The position numbers and the translations under genes are program-made. Positions 8,195-15,976 of a DNA stretch of 19,838 bases are shown here, in pieces. The stretch is from Bacillota bacterium. Lineage in GTDB: Bacteria; Bacillota; Bacilli; Paenibacillales; Paenibacillaceae. Each line of letters begins with the position of its first letter. Position 1 is the first letter of the stretch. Below the pieces are notes generated by a model that saw only the letters and a program-made list of their open reading frames with translations, was not told the DNA's origin and did no database searches. The stretch covers positions 1 to 19,838 of the forward strand of contig JAEWJS010000008.1 of assembly GCA_023386495.1 (NCBI GenBank). The letters are read 5' to 3'.

Positions 8195-9956
8195 TCAGGC
8201 TGCGGTTCGGCTGCAAGGCGTGACGTTCACGTATCCGGGTGCGGCGGCTCCCGCTCTGCAGGACGTTTCGTTGTCGATCGATCGCGGGGACTTCATCGCG
8301 ATTGCCGGCAGCAACGGAAGTGCCAAGTCGACGCTCTGCAAGGCAATGAACGGCTTGATTCCGCACTTCTACACCGGGGACTTCCTGGGGGAAGCAACGG
8401 TTAACGGCCTCTCCACCGCGCAGCATTCGGTATCCGAACTTGCGCGTCACGTCGGCTACGTCTACCAGGACTTCGAGAACCAGCTTGTCCGGCCGACCGT
8501 GCTCGACGAGGCCAGCTTCGGCCCCTTGAACTACGGCTACGCGGATTATCGCGAGAGAGGCATGCGCGCGCTGCGCATGGCCGGACTTACTGCGGATCCC
8601 ACGGAGTTCATCTGGCAGCTTAGCGGCGGGCAGAAGCATTTGCTCGCATTGGCAGGCGTCATCGCGCTGGAGCCGAAGGTTATCATTATCGACGAACCAG
8701 TGGCTCAGCTGGATCCGCGGCATGCGAGAGTCATTTACGATACGCTGCGAAAGCTGAATGAAGAGCATGGCATCACCGTGATCGTCATTGAGCATCACAC
8801 CGAGTTCATCGCCGAGTATTGCCGGCATGTCGTGCTCATGAGTGAGGGGAGCGTCGTCTGGAAGCTGCCGACGCGCGAAGCGTTGAACCGGACGGATGAG
8901 CTGCTCCGCCATCAGATCTACCCGCCGCAGGTGACGCAGGCTGCCGAGCGAGCCGAACTCGGCATGCGATCCGGTTCGCTGCCGATTCGGCTGGAGGAAG
9001 CGGTGCATTATTTTGCGCACGCGGACGTCTCGAATTCGATTCCTGACTCCTCGGCCCCAGCGGAGGAACTAGGCGAACAGCCCAAGTGCCTGAACGACGG
9101 ACGAGACCCGGTGATCGCCATGAAGGATGTCTGCTTCTCCTATCGTACGGTCGATCGGAAGAAGCAGCAGATCCTCCGGCACGTGAACCTGGCGTTCCGC
9201 CCGGGGGAGCTCGTCGCCATCGTGGGCAGCAACGGGGCTGGCAAGTCTTCGCTCATGCGTCTCCTGACAGGCATCGTCCGGCCGGAGCAGGGAAGCGTCG
9301 CGGTGCAGGGCATCGATACCCGCACGGCCTCTCCCGAGCGGCTCGCCGATATCGTCACCTATATCTATCAGAATCCCGAGGACATGTTCATCGAAGATTC
9401 GATTCGCAAGGACATTGCCTATTTCCTGAAGGCAAGGATGGTCGAGGGCTATGAGCGCAGGGTGGATGACATCTTGGCGGACTTTAACCTCGTACAGCTG
9501 CAAGAGCGTGACGGAAGGCTGCTTAGCGGCGGTCAGCAGCGCCGCGCATCGCTGGCGATCGGCGTGGCCATGACGCCATCGGTGATGCTGCTGGATGAGC
9601 CGACGGCCAATCTGGACATGGCGACGAGGAGGGACGTGGCGCGCCTATTGCAGAACGTTCGGCGATATACCGATACGGTCATCATCGCTACGCACGATAT
9701 GCAGCTCGTTGCCGAGTGGGCGACCCGCATCGTCGTCATGCATGAGGGCCGCGTGCTTCATGACGGTACGAAGGATACCGTGTTCGGCAACAGCGATCTG
9801 CTCCGCCAGGCCGATCTGTCTGCGCCGCAGGTGCTTGAATTAAGCCGCATGCTGGGGATGCCGCTCTGCTATACCGTGGATGAGTTCAGCATGCAATGGG
9901 CTGGGCGGAACAAGGAGGCGAATGATAATGGAGCATATACGCAAGCTGCTCGATAG
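8187..9956 (+). CDS. Fused double ECF/CbiO-type ATPase
   Basis: A 589-residue protein with two complete ABC ATPase domains in one chain, replacing separate EcfA1 and EcfA2. Domain 1 (about 1-270) has a Walker A of GSNGSAKST at 41-49, Q loop VYQDFENQL, LSGGQKHLLALAG, IIIDEPVAQLD and an H loop VIEHH. Domain 2 (about 300-570) has GSNGAGKSS, a Q loop with YQNPEDMFI, LSGGQQRRASLA, MLLDEPTANLD and IATHD. In domain 1 the glycine just before the Walker A lysine is alanine (codon GCC at 8322-8324), an unusual change that may weaken ATP binding. GGGAAG sits 10 nt upstream of the ATG. It overlaps the S-component candidate by 8 nt and the next gene by 29 nt. Confidence 0.9.
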   Translation: MDDQAAVRLQGVTFTYPGAAAPALQDVSLSIDRGDFIAIAGSNGSAKSTLCKAMNGLIPHFYTGDFLGEATVNGLSTAQHSVSELARHVGYVYQDFENQLVRPTVLDEASFGPLNYGYADYRERGMRALRMAGLTADPTEFIWQLSGGQKHLLALAGVIALEPKVIIIDEPVAQLDPRHARVIYDTLRKLNEEHGITVIVIEHHTEFIAEYCRHVVLMSEGSVVWKLPTREALNRTDELLRHQIYPPQVTQAAERAELGMRSGSLPIRLEEAVHYFAHADVSNSIPDSSAPAEELGEQPKCLNDGRDPVIAMKDVCFSYRTVDRKKQQILRHVNLAFRPGELVAIVGSNGAGKSSLMRLLTGIVRPEQGSVAVQGIDTRTASPERLADIVTYIYQNPEDMFIEDSIRKDIAYFLKARMVEGYERRVDDILADFNLVQLQERDGRLLSGGQQRRASLAIGVAMTPSVMLLDEPTANLDMATRRDVARLLQNVRRYTDTVIIATHDMQLVAEWATRIVVMHEGRVLHDGTKDTVFGNSDLLRQADLSAPQVLELSRMLGMPLCYTVDEFSMQWAGRNKEANDNGAYTQAAR

Positions 9957-10740
9957 GGTGTCGGTCGAACAGATCAAGATCGAGCTGCTGAACACGGCAT
10001 ACGGCAATGCGAATACGCTGCTTGCCCGCCTGGATCCGCGAACACTGTTCGCTTGGTATCTGTTCTATGGGGGCGTCCCCTGGTTCGTCCATAACGAGAC
10101 GGTGCTGCTTGGCATGCTGATCTTCGTCATCGTCACGACGATGATGTCTCGGGTCAGTCCGCTGATTCTATTCATCCTGGGAATGGGGCTGCTCAGCCAA
10201 GCGGGCTATCTGCTCGTCGCGTCATGGTTGTTCGGCGGCAATTGGGATGCGATTCTGCCGCTCTTGTCGCTGACCATGAAGCTGTCGATCATCTCGCTGG
10301 CGAGCGTCACCGCGTTCTGCAGCATGGACCCTGAACGGCTGAGCGACGGCCTGCTCCGCATCGGCGTGCCGTCCCAGGTGTCGTTCGCCATCTCGTACGG
10401 GTACCGGATGCTGCCGAATCTCATGGAGGAGTATCACCATATCTTCCTCTCCTTCCGGCTGCGCGGCCGAGCGCCGGAGAAGAGCGGGTTCCTATATTGG
10501 CGCACGATTCTGCACTTCGTTCGGATTGCGGTAGTCTCGTTCTACCCGCTTCTGCTCAGCACGGCCAAAAGATCGCGAACAACCGTGGAAGCGCTAGAGA
10601 CGCGGGGGTTCTCGTATGCCGGGCACGACGCGGAAGTGAAGAAGATTAAGCTGGCCTACCTCAAGCTGCAAGCGCGTGATTATGGATGCCTAACGGTTGC
10701 CGCGCTCTATACCGGACTGTTGTTCGGATTAAGCAATTAG
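9928..10740 (+). CDS. ECF transporter transmembrane subunit EcfT (second system)
   Basis: A 270-residue EcfT-like membrane protein. It shows the N-terminal LLARLDPRTLFAWYLFYGG segment, several transmembrane helices, and arginine-bearing coupling regions (LRGRAPEKSG and ALETRGFSYAG) that contact the ATPases. It completes an S / fused ATPase / T transporter set. Two in-frame ATGs are close together; the one at 9928 has AAGGAGG 9 nt upstream, while the one at 9922 is only 3 nt away, so 9928 is preferred. It overlaps the ATPase gene by 29 nt. It is clearly different from the fmnA-like EcfT at 2589, so the cell has two independent ECF cores in this region. Confidence 0.85.
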   Translation: MEHIRKLLDRVSVEQIKIELLNTAYGNANTLLARLDPRTLFAWYLFYGGVPWFVHNETVLLGMLIFVIVTTMMSRVSPLILFILGMGLLSQAGYLLVASWLFGGNWDAILPLLSLTMKLSIISLASVTAFCSMDPERLSDGLLRIGVPSQVSFAISYGYRMLPNLMEEYHHIFLSFRLRGRAPEKSGFLYWRTILHFVRIAVVSFYPLLLSTAKRSRTTVEALETRGFSYAGHDAEVKKIKLAYLKLQARDYGCLTVAALYTGLLFGLSN

Positions 10741-10779
10741 TGCGTGTTCAGAACCTCTATGAAGGAGTTGAGTTGGAAG

Positions 10780-11538
10780 ATGCGAATAGATCTGCATACA
10801 CACGTGAAAATATCGAAGAAAACCCGGTTTGACCATGACTACTTTCGGCAGATGATCCGCGAGGCTGGCGCGAATGGGCTGCATGCGCTGGCGATCACGG
10901 AACATTTTAACACCTTAATGTTTCATGAGATTTACGAAACGCTGGACCGCGAGTATGACTACCAGGATGACCATTATATCTGCGACGGCGTGCGGCTGTT
11001 TCCCGGCATGGAAGTCGACATTGCGGAGACGGGGCATATTCTGATCATCGGCGGGCGCGGCGATATCGATGCGATGCGGAGCGAGCTGGACGCGCATGCG
11101 GAGACCGATTCATTCATCCCGATGAGCAAGCTGCTCGACATGAAGGATCGCTACGACGTGCTTACGATCGGTGCACACCCGTACCGCACGAGTACGCCGC
11201 TGCATCATCTCGACTGGGACTTGCTGCAGAGGCTCGATGCCCTCGATCTGAACGGGAAGGATCTGCATGCGCAAGAAGCGACAGCCTATCGCAGCAAGCT
11301 GCGGTTATTCGCGGATGAGCTGGGACTCCCGATCGTAGGAGGCAGCGACACGCATCACTATCTGCAATACGGCTGCGTGTGGAACGAATTGGCCGAGGAT
11401 TGCCGAACCGTGCGCGAGCTGAAGGACATCATTAGCCGCGGCGGCTGCGAGGTGCATGTCTCGCCATGCTTGGATACGAAGGTGAAGTCGGCGTCGATCG
11501 CGAAGGAGATGCTGAAGAAGGAGGCGGCGATTTCGTAA
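10780..11538 (+). CDS. PHP-domain metal-dependent hydrolase
   Basis: A 252-residue protein with all usual PHP superfamily metal-ligand motifs: N-terminal RIDLHTH, ITEHFN, FPGMEVDI, IGAHPYR and, near the end, GGSDTHH. PHP enzymes are usually phosphoesterases (histidinol phosphatase, nucleotide or cyclic phosphodiester hydrolases), with two or three metals bound by these residues. The start at 10780 puts the HTH motif at residues 6-8 as in relatives; AAGGAG lies 12 nt upstream. It follows the EcfT gene by 39 nt with no terminator, so it is probably part of the ECF operon and may process the imported compound, which would fit a phosphorylated or cyclic-phosphate ligand. The substrate is not known. 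Confidence 0.85.
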   Translation: MRIDLHTHVKISKKTRFDHDYFRQMIREAGANGLHALAITEHFNTLMFHEIYETLDREYDYQDDHYICDGVRLFPGMEVDIAETGHILIIGGRGDIDAMRSELDAHAETDSFIPMSKLLDMKDRYDVLTIGAHPYRTSTPLHHLDWDLLQRLDALDLNGKDLHAQEATAYRSKLRLFADELGLPIVGGSDTHHYLQYGCVWNELAEDCRTVRELKDIISRGGCEVHVSPCLDTKVKSASIAKEMLKKEAAIS

Positions 11539-11543
11539 GAGGG

Positions 11544-11602
11544 ATCCCTGTCCTACCGGTACATGAATTACCTGCGGGTAAGGCATACTGTATGGCAGGG
11601 AT
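11544..11602 (+). other. Branched inverted-repeat leader before the BCCT gene
   Basis: An outer 7-bp perfect stem (ATCCCTG at 11544-11550 with CAGGGAT at 11596-11602) encloses a hairpin TTACC-TGCG-GGTAA (11568-11581) and a short CATAC/GTATG palindrome (11584-11594). A TTTT run follows, then the GGAGG of the next gene. It may act as a terminator for the PHP gene or as a structured leader of the transporter gene. Only the complementarity is seen. Confidence 0.4.
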
Positions 11603-11624
11603 TTTGGAGGTTTGAGGTGACTGC

Positions 11625-13199
11625 GTGGACAAGCAAGTGTGGAAGAATAGCGTATTGATCGTGTCGGCTCTTATCATCGTGATCTTGGTCGTTGTCGGGG
11701 CGCTGATGCCGGAGGCATTCGGAGACGTTGCCGGACGATTATTCGAATGGACGACGAGGCTGTTCGGGTGGTTCTATCTGCTTGCCGTGTTGATGATCAT
11801 CTTATTCTTGGCCGGGCTCGCGATTAGCAAATACGGTACGATCCGCTTGGGCGGGGAAGACGAGCGGCCGGAATTTTCGTTCTTCTCCTGGATCGGCATG
11901 CTATTCTCGGCAGGCTTCGGAGTCGGTTTGGTATTCTGGGGCGTAGCGGAGCCTGCGAGCCACTTCTTCTCCACGCCGTTCCGAGGGACGGAACCGCTCA
12001 CGGAAGAAGCCGCGCGTATCGCGATGGGGTATTCTTTTTTTCACTGGGGCGTCAGCCAATGGGCGATCTTCGCTATCGTGGGGCTAGCCATCGGGTTCAT
12101 GCAGTTCCGCAAAAAGAAGGACGGACGCGTCTCGACTGCGTTGACGCCTGTGTTGGGCGATCGTCCTGCTGTACGAAGCGCGATCGATAATCTTGCGGTT
12201 GTCGCGACGGTCATGGGCATCGCCACTTCGATCGGTCTGGGCATCATGCAGATGAGCGGCGGCTTGGATGCGGTATTCCGTACCGGGCAATCCTTCGTTG
12301 TGCAGACGATTCTGATCGCGGCGGTCTTCATCTTGTACATGCTGTCGTCTACTAGCGGCTTGGATAAGGGAATGAAGTATTTAAGCACCTTGAACCTGGC
12401 GCTTGCGCTGGCGGCGCTGCTGTTCATTCTTGTCACGGGTCCGACCGTGTTCATCATGGAAAGCTTCACATTGGCGATCGGCGATTACGTGACGAACTTC
12501 GTGCAATACAGCTTGCGTCTGCAGCCTTATGTGGGAGGCACTTGGATCAGGGACTGGACCATCTTCTATTGGGCTTGGGCGATCGCGTGGTCGCCGTTCG
12601 TCGGCGGGTTCGTCGCCAGGGTGTCGAGAGGGAGAACGATCCGCGAGTTCATCATCGCCGTGATGGTCATTCCGCCGGCTATTGCATGCTTGTGGATTGC
12701 GGCTTTCGGCGGAACGGCGTTATGGAAGGATCTGAACGAAGGGGCTGGCATTGCGGCAGCAGTGGACGCGGATTTAACGTCGGCACTGTTCGTCTTGTAT
12801 GAGCACTTGCCATTCACGACCATTCTGTCTGTCGGCTCCATCCTGTTGATCTTGACTTTCCTGGTCACCTCGGCGGATTCGGCCACCTTCATTCTCGCGA
12901 GCATGACCTCATACGGCAGCATGGATCCGCCGAAGTATGCCAAGTACGTCTGGGGGGTGCTGATGTCGGCCATTGCAGGGGTGCTGCTCTATGCAGGCGG
13001 GCTGGAGGCGCTGCAGACCGCATCGCTGGTTGCGGCTCTCCCATTCACGGTGGTGCTGCTCTTGATGGTTGCGGCCATCGTGAGGCTGCTTCGGCACGAG
13101 CCGCTGCCCATTCGCAAGGCAGACCTAAGACGCTTCCGCCGTTTAGAGGAAGCGTCCAGCAAAGCGTCCAGGAAGCAGGACAAAGGAAAGGGCAATTAA
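11625..13199 (+). CDS. BCCT-family transporter (betaine/choline/carnitine type)
   Basis: A 524-residue polytopic transporter of the BCCT family with about twelve hydrophobic helices. Family hallmarks include FGVGLVFWGVAEPASHF near the N-terminal third and the signature DWTIFYWAWAIAWSPFVGGFVARVSRGRTIREF in two overlapping parts, with the Trp-rich betaine-binding helix, and VTSADSATF later. BCCT proteins import glycine betaine, choline or carnitine with Na+ or H+ and are mostly osmoprotectant carriers. The start codon is GTG at 11625, with GAGGTG a few nt upstream and GGAGG at 11606. It ends 14 nt from the convergent 13214-14428 gene with no visible terminator between. The exact substrate cannot be assigned. 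Confidence 0.9.
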   Translation: MDKQVWKNSVLIVSALIIVILVVVGALMPEAFGDVAGRLFEWTTRLFGWFYLLAVLMIILFLAGLAISKYGTIRLGGEDERPEFSFFSWIGMLFSAGFGVGLVFWGVAEPASHFFSTPFRGTEPLTEEAARIAMGYSFFHWGVSQWAIFAIVGLAIGFMQFRKKKDGRVSTALTPVLGDRPAVRSAIDNLAVVATVMGIATSIGLGIMQMSGGLDAVFRTGQSFVVQTILIAAVFILYMLSSTSGLDKGMKYLSTLNLALALAALLFILVTGPTVFIMESFTLAIGDYVTNFVQYSLRLQPYVGGTWIRDWTIFYWAWAIAWSPFVGGFVARVSRGRTIREFIIAVMVIPPAIACLWIAAFGGTALWKDLNEGAGIAAAVDADLTSALFVLYEHLPFTTILSVGSILLILTFLVTSADSATFILASMTSYGSMDPPKYAKYVWGVLMSAIAGVLLYAGGLEALQTASLVAALPFTVVLLLMVAAIVRLLRHEPLPIRKADLRRFRRLEEASSKASRKQDKGKGN

Positions 13200-13213
13200 A
13201 GCGGTAGGCCCTG

Positions 13214-14428
13214 CTATGGGATAGGCGTGTCCGTGCCTTCAAGCCCGGGATAGGCGCGTTCGACACGCTGTCGAATATCGGCAAGGCTGCTGCCCTTGGC
13301 GCGTTCGTCAAGGTATGTCTCGGTGATGGCCAAGCACATCTGGCAACGCTCCGCATGCGGCGTCGGAGCGATCGTGCCCAGCTCGGACTCGCTGAAGTAG
13401 CAGTTCCAGTTGCTGCGATGGCCGGCGTCCTGACAGCCGCAGAAACAGGGGAGATGCGACAACGCCTTGCGGTGAAGGATGGCGGCATTGTAGAGGGCAG
13501 CCGTATCCGCGGAAGGCGTCCAGTCGCCGGCAGGATTGTCTGCGCCGGCTGCCGCATGGTGCGCATGCGACTCGCTACCGGCATGCTGCTCATGAAGGGC
13601 GGCTGCATCGATGACGGTGCCTGGATGCGAAGCGGTCACGACGCGCAGCTGCTTCACGCCGTAGCCTGCCAGCGTGTGTGCGATCAGCGACTCGAGCTGC
13701 GAGCCGGTCTCCGTGCCAACCCATGCATCATACTGTTCGGATAGCTCGATCACCGTCACGTCGCCGTCAGCCCGAAGCTGCACGAACGCAACCTCATCCG
13801 GGACCGGATTGATGAGCGATTCCGGCAGGCTGCTCCCTCGCAGCTCGAATAGCAGCCGCATGGCCGCAACCTTCGGGTACTGTACGCGGGTTGCGGCGGG
13901 AAGGTATTGCGTGACAGGCACGTATCCGCCGGCAGCATCCATCAGATAGACCGTCGACGCTTGGCTGCGGTCGGGCGCTTCTGCCTGCTGAACGGCATCG
14001 GATGCGATGGGTGCTGCAGGAGCTGCAGCAAGCTCGGCCAGCTTATGCTTGATCGCGGCTGCGTCCGCTTCCTGCTCGAGCCTGCCGAGCTCATGGCCTT
14101 GTTCATTCAGGAACAGCACCGTGGGATGTTTGACGACGGCATAGCGATTCACAATGTCGCTGTCCTCCAGAATGCTATAACGATCATAGCCGTACTGCGT
14201 GAACTCGGCCTCCAAGCGATTGAGCTCGTTCAAGGTCTTGCTGCAACTGCCGCAGCCCTCCAGCGTGAATGCCGCGATGCGGGATACGCTCCGGCTGCCC
14301 CCGTCCTCGACAGCAGATCCGCTGCCATCCATTGCATAGAAGGTCAGCAGCAATGCTGCTGCCGCGACCGCGGTGACCGCTATATAGCCTAGCTTGCGAT
14401 TCCGTATCCGTATCCGTTTCCAATTCAT
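13214..14428 (-). CDS. Membrane-anchored thioredoxin-like / GerMN / PCYCGC-motif fusion protein
   Basis: A 404-residue protein. An N-terminal signal-anchor (about 13-33, after a basic head) is followed by a thioredoxin-like domain with a CGSC motif (Cys59, Cys62) and a KHPTVLF cis-proline element. Next comes a GerMN-like domain (PESLINPVPDEV, then VTVIELSEQYD), then a His-rich linker (HEQHAGSESHAHH). The C-terminal module is a PCYCGC-type domain (LPCFCGC, HRSNWNCYF, CQMC, and the DIRQRVERAY end). It would sit outside the membrane with redox-active and possibly metal-binding cysteines. It follows the dmkB-like gene by 16 nt and is last in the block. ATG 14428 is preferred; GTG 14440 adds four residues. 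Each domain is recognisable; the combined function is unknown. Confidence 0.78.
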   Translation of the reverse strand: MNWKRIRIRNRKLGYIAVTAVAAAALLLTFYAMDGSGSAVEDGGSRSVSRIAAFTLEGCGSCSKTLNELNRLEAEFTQYGYDRYSILEDSDIVNRYAVVKHPTVLFLNEQGHELGRLEQEADAAAIKHKLAELAAAPAAPIASDAVQQAEAPDRSQASTVYLMDAAGGYVPVTQYLPAATRVQYPKVAAMRLLFELRGSSLPESLINPVPDEVAFVQLRADGDVTVIELSEQYDAWVGTETGSQLESLIAHTLAGYGVKQLRVVTASHPGTVIDAAALHEQHAGSESHAHHAAAGADNPAGDWTPSADTAALYNAAILHRKALSHLPCFCGCQDAGHRSNWNCYFSESELGTIAPTPHAERCQMCLAITETYLDERAKGSSLADIRQRVERAYPGLEGTDTPIP

Positions 14429-14444
14429 AAATCCCCGCACCCTC

Positions 14445-15458
14445 TCATGCGAAATACTCGGCTAATATGGCAAGGCTCGGCTGCGCCGGATGATCGGCGA
14501 GGCGATCCGCGATCCGCTCTGCTTGCCGAACGTAGTCCTGACTTAGCTCTTCGGCGCGGGTTAACGCATCGCTTGCGGCAATCGCCGCAATGACCGCGTC
14601 GAATTCCTCTGCCGAGGCGCCGGCATGGAGGCTGCGAATCCGCTCGTTCAGCGATGGGTCCTCCATCGCGTACAGCACGGGCAGGGTGACGATGCCGTTC
14701 CGCAGATCGGCACCGACCGGCTTGCCGATCGCGGCGGCTTGCTGCGTGAAGTCCAGCAGGTCATCGCGGATCTGGAAAGCCATGCCGATGGCCTCGCCAA
14801 AATCGTGGAGCGCAAGGCCGACCTCGCGCGGAGCGCCGGCGGCATCGGCTCCCGCCTGCAGGCAGTGCGCCATCAGCATCGCCGTCTTGCTGCGGGTCTT
14901 GCCCAGGTAGTGCTCCATCGTCATCTCGAAGTCGAAGCGGTGATGCAGTTGGCTGTATTCCCCGCGGCACAGATCGGTCACCATCGCCGCGAGCTCGGCG
15001 CATCGGCAAGCGTGTTCGGCGGAATCTTCCGTATCCCCGGCGGAATCGCCGCTCGTGCTCGGGACAGCCCATTCTACCGCTCGGACCATCATATAGTTCG
15101 CGATCAGGACTGCCGTACGAATGTCGGTCTTCTTATGAACCGTTGGAACGCCTCGGCGCTGATCTGCGCCGTCGATGATGTCGTCGTGAACCAAGGAGGC
15201 CATATGCAGGTATTCGAGCATGGCTGCCGTTCGCATGACGCGGTCGCTCCGCTGCGGCTTCTCCGGCTCGCCGAAACGGCTGCCGACGATGACCATCATC
15301 GGGCGAAGTCTTTTGCCTCCGGCACGAATGAGGTTCGCCACGCTGTCGAAGACGACGGACGGCTTCGGCAGGTCGGCGTCGGATAGAATGACGCTCATGA
15401 GGGCATCGTCGATGGCGTCGAGGTCAATATGCAGTCTATCATGCAGCTTGGTGCTCAT
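14445..15458 (-). CDS. dmkB: Polyprenyl diphosphate synthase (DmkB-like, heptaprenyl type)
   Basis: A 337-residue trans-isoprenyl diphosphate synthase with both aspartate-rich motifs intact: DDIID at residues 92-96 and DDLLD at 232-236, plus GGKRLRP for diphosphate binding and GKPVGADLRNG after the second motif. It condenses isopentenyl diphosphate onto an allylic primer; small residues before the first motif (LHMASLVHDD) suit a long product such as a C30-C40 chain. With the MenA-like protein at 3406-4329 it would supply the side chain of the EET quinone. It overlaps the upstream HepS-like gene by 4 nt (ATGA), so the two are translationally coupled, as expected for the two subunits of a heptaprenyl synthase. 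Confidence 0.9.
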   Translation of the reverse strand: MSTKLHDRLHIDLDAIDDALMSVILSDADLPKPSVVFDSVANLIRAGGKRLRPMMVIVGSRFGEPEKPQRSDRVMRTAAMLEYLHMASLVHDDIIDGADQRRGVPTVHKKTDIRTAVLIANYMMVRAVEWAVPSTSGDSAGDTEDSAEHACRCAELAAMVTDLCRGEYSQLHHRFDFEMTMEHYLGKTRSKTAMLMAHCLQAGADAAGAPREVGLALHDFGEAIGMAFQIRDDLLDFTQQAAAIGKPVGADLRNGIVTLPVLYAMEDPSLNERIRSLHAGASAEEFDAVIAAIAASDALTRAEELSQDYVRQAERIADRLADHPAQPSLAILAEYFA

Positions 15459-15907
15459 GATGTCATCGCCTCCTGATCGGCACGGTCCAGATACTGGCGG
15501 AAGGCCGTATAGACTTCACGCATGGCGCGTCGCGCCGGCCGCCCCATGAGCAGCGACAGCTGGAGCTTCTTATAGACGGGTGCGAGGTGGTTCAGCAGGT
15601 CTAATTCCTTATGCTGCGACAGCAGCTTATAGTAAGCGCCCATGAGATAATCGCCATCCAGAATGCTGCGCGTCAGCACGTCGTTCTGTCCTTCCAGCAA
15701 GTCCTGGTGCTTGAGCACGGCCTGCTGCAGGAGCAGATAGCCGCCGAGAATCGTCAGCTTGCGTTGCCTATGGAGGCCGGTCTTCTCGATGACTGCCGCG
15801 AGCCGTTCCAACAGATGAACGTCGCCCTCGAGCCGAATGGCGGTGTCGGAGTCGATCTGCTGCCGCAGCATGCTGAGCGTGTCCTGGATGAGTCTGCGAT
15901 CTATCAT
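15455..15907 (-). CDS. Short heptaprenyl diphosphate synthase component 1 (HepS)-like protein
   Basis: A 150-residue, mostly helical soluble protein. A central stretch (LLLQQAVLKHQDL ... DGDYLMGAYYKLLSQ) resembles the HepS/HEPPP_synt_1 core of Bacillus heptaprenyl synthases, where an MLVQSALDTHDEV helix precedes an AGDYFSGLYYSLLSE element. HepS is about 250 residues; this version lacks the C-terminal third. HepS forms a heterodimer with HepT, a polyprenyl synthase. Here the next gene is such a synthase and overlaps by 4 nt, matching a dedicated regulatory or chain-length subunit. The ATG at 15907 has GGAAGG about 13 nt upstream. The similarity is by eye only. Confidence 0.65.
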   Translation of the reverse strand: MIDRRLIQDTLSMLRQQIDSDTAIRLEGDVHLLERLAAVIEKTGLHRQRKLTILGGYLLLQQAVLKHQDLLEGQNDVLTRSILDGDYLMGAYYKLLSQHKELDLLNHLAPVYKKLQLSLLMGRPARRAMREVYTAFRQYLDRADQEAMTS

Positions 15908-15935
15908 GGTGGCTTCACACCTTCCTATAGTAAAA

Positions 15936-15969
15936 TCAGGCGCAACGGGGGTACGCCCGTTGCGCCTGA
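15936..15969 (-). terminator. Strong intra-locus terminator after ndh2
   Basis: A perfect 14-bp inverted repeat (15936-15949 with 15956-15969) with a 6-nt loop, starting 8 nt past the ndh2 stop. On the - strand it is followed by TTTTA. It has the form of a rho-independent terminator, yet the HepS-like and dmkB genes continue on the same strand with no clear promoter of their own in the remaining 28 nt. It may be leaky and lower their expression. Confidence 0.8.
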
Positions 15970-15976
15970 CAGGCGA

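Noticed and set aside
14625..15386. + strand open frame of 253 codons
   Set aside because: Antisense to the polyprenyl synthase gene with its two intact aspartate-rich motifs.
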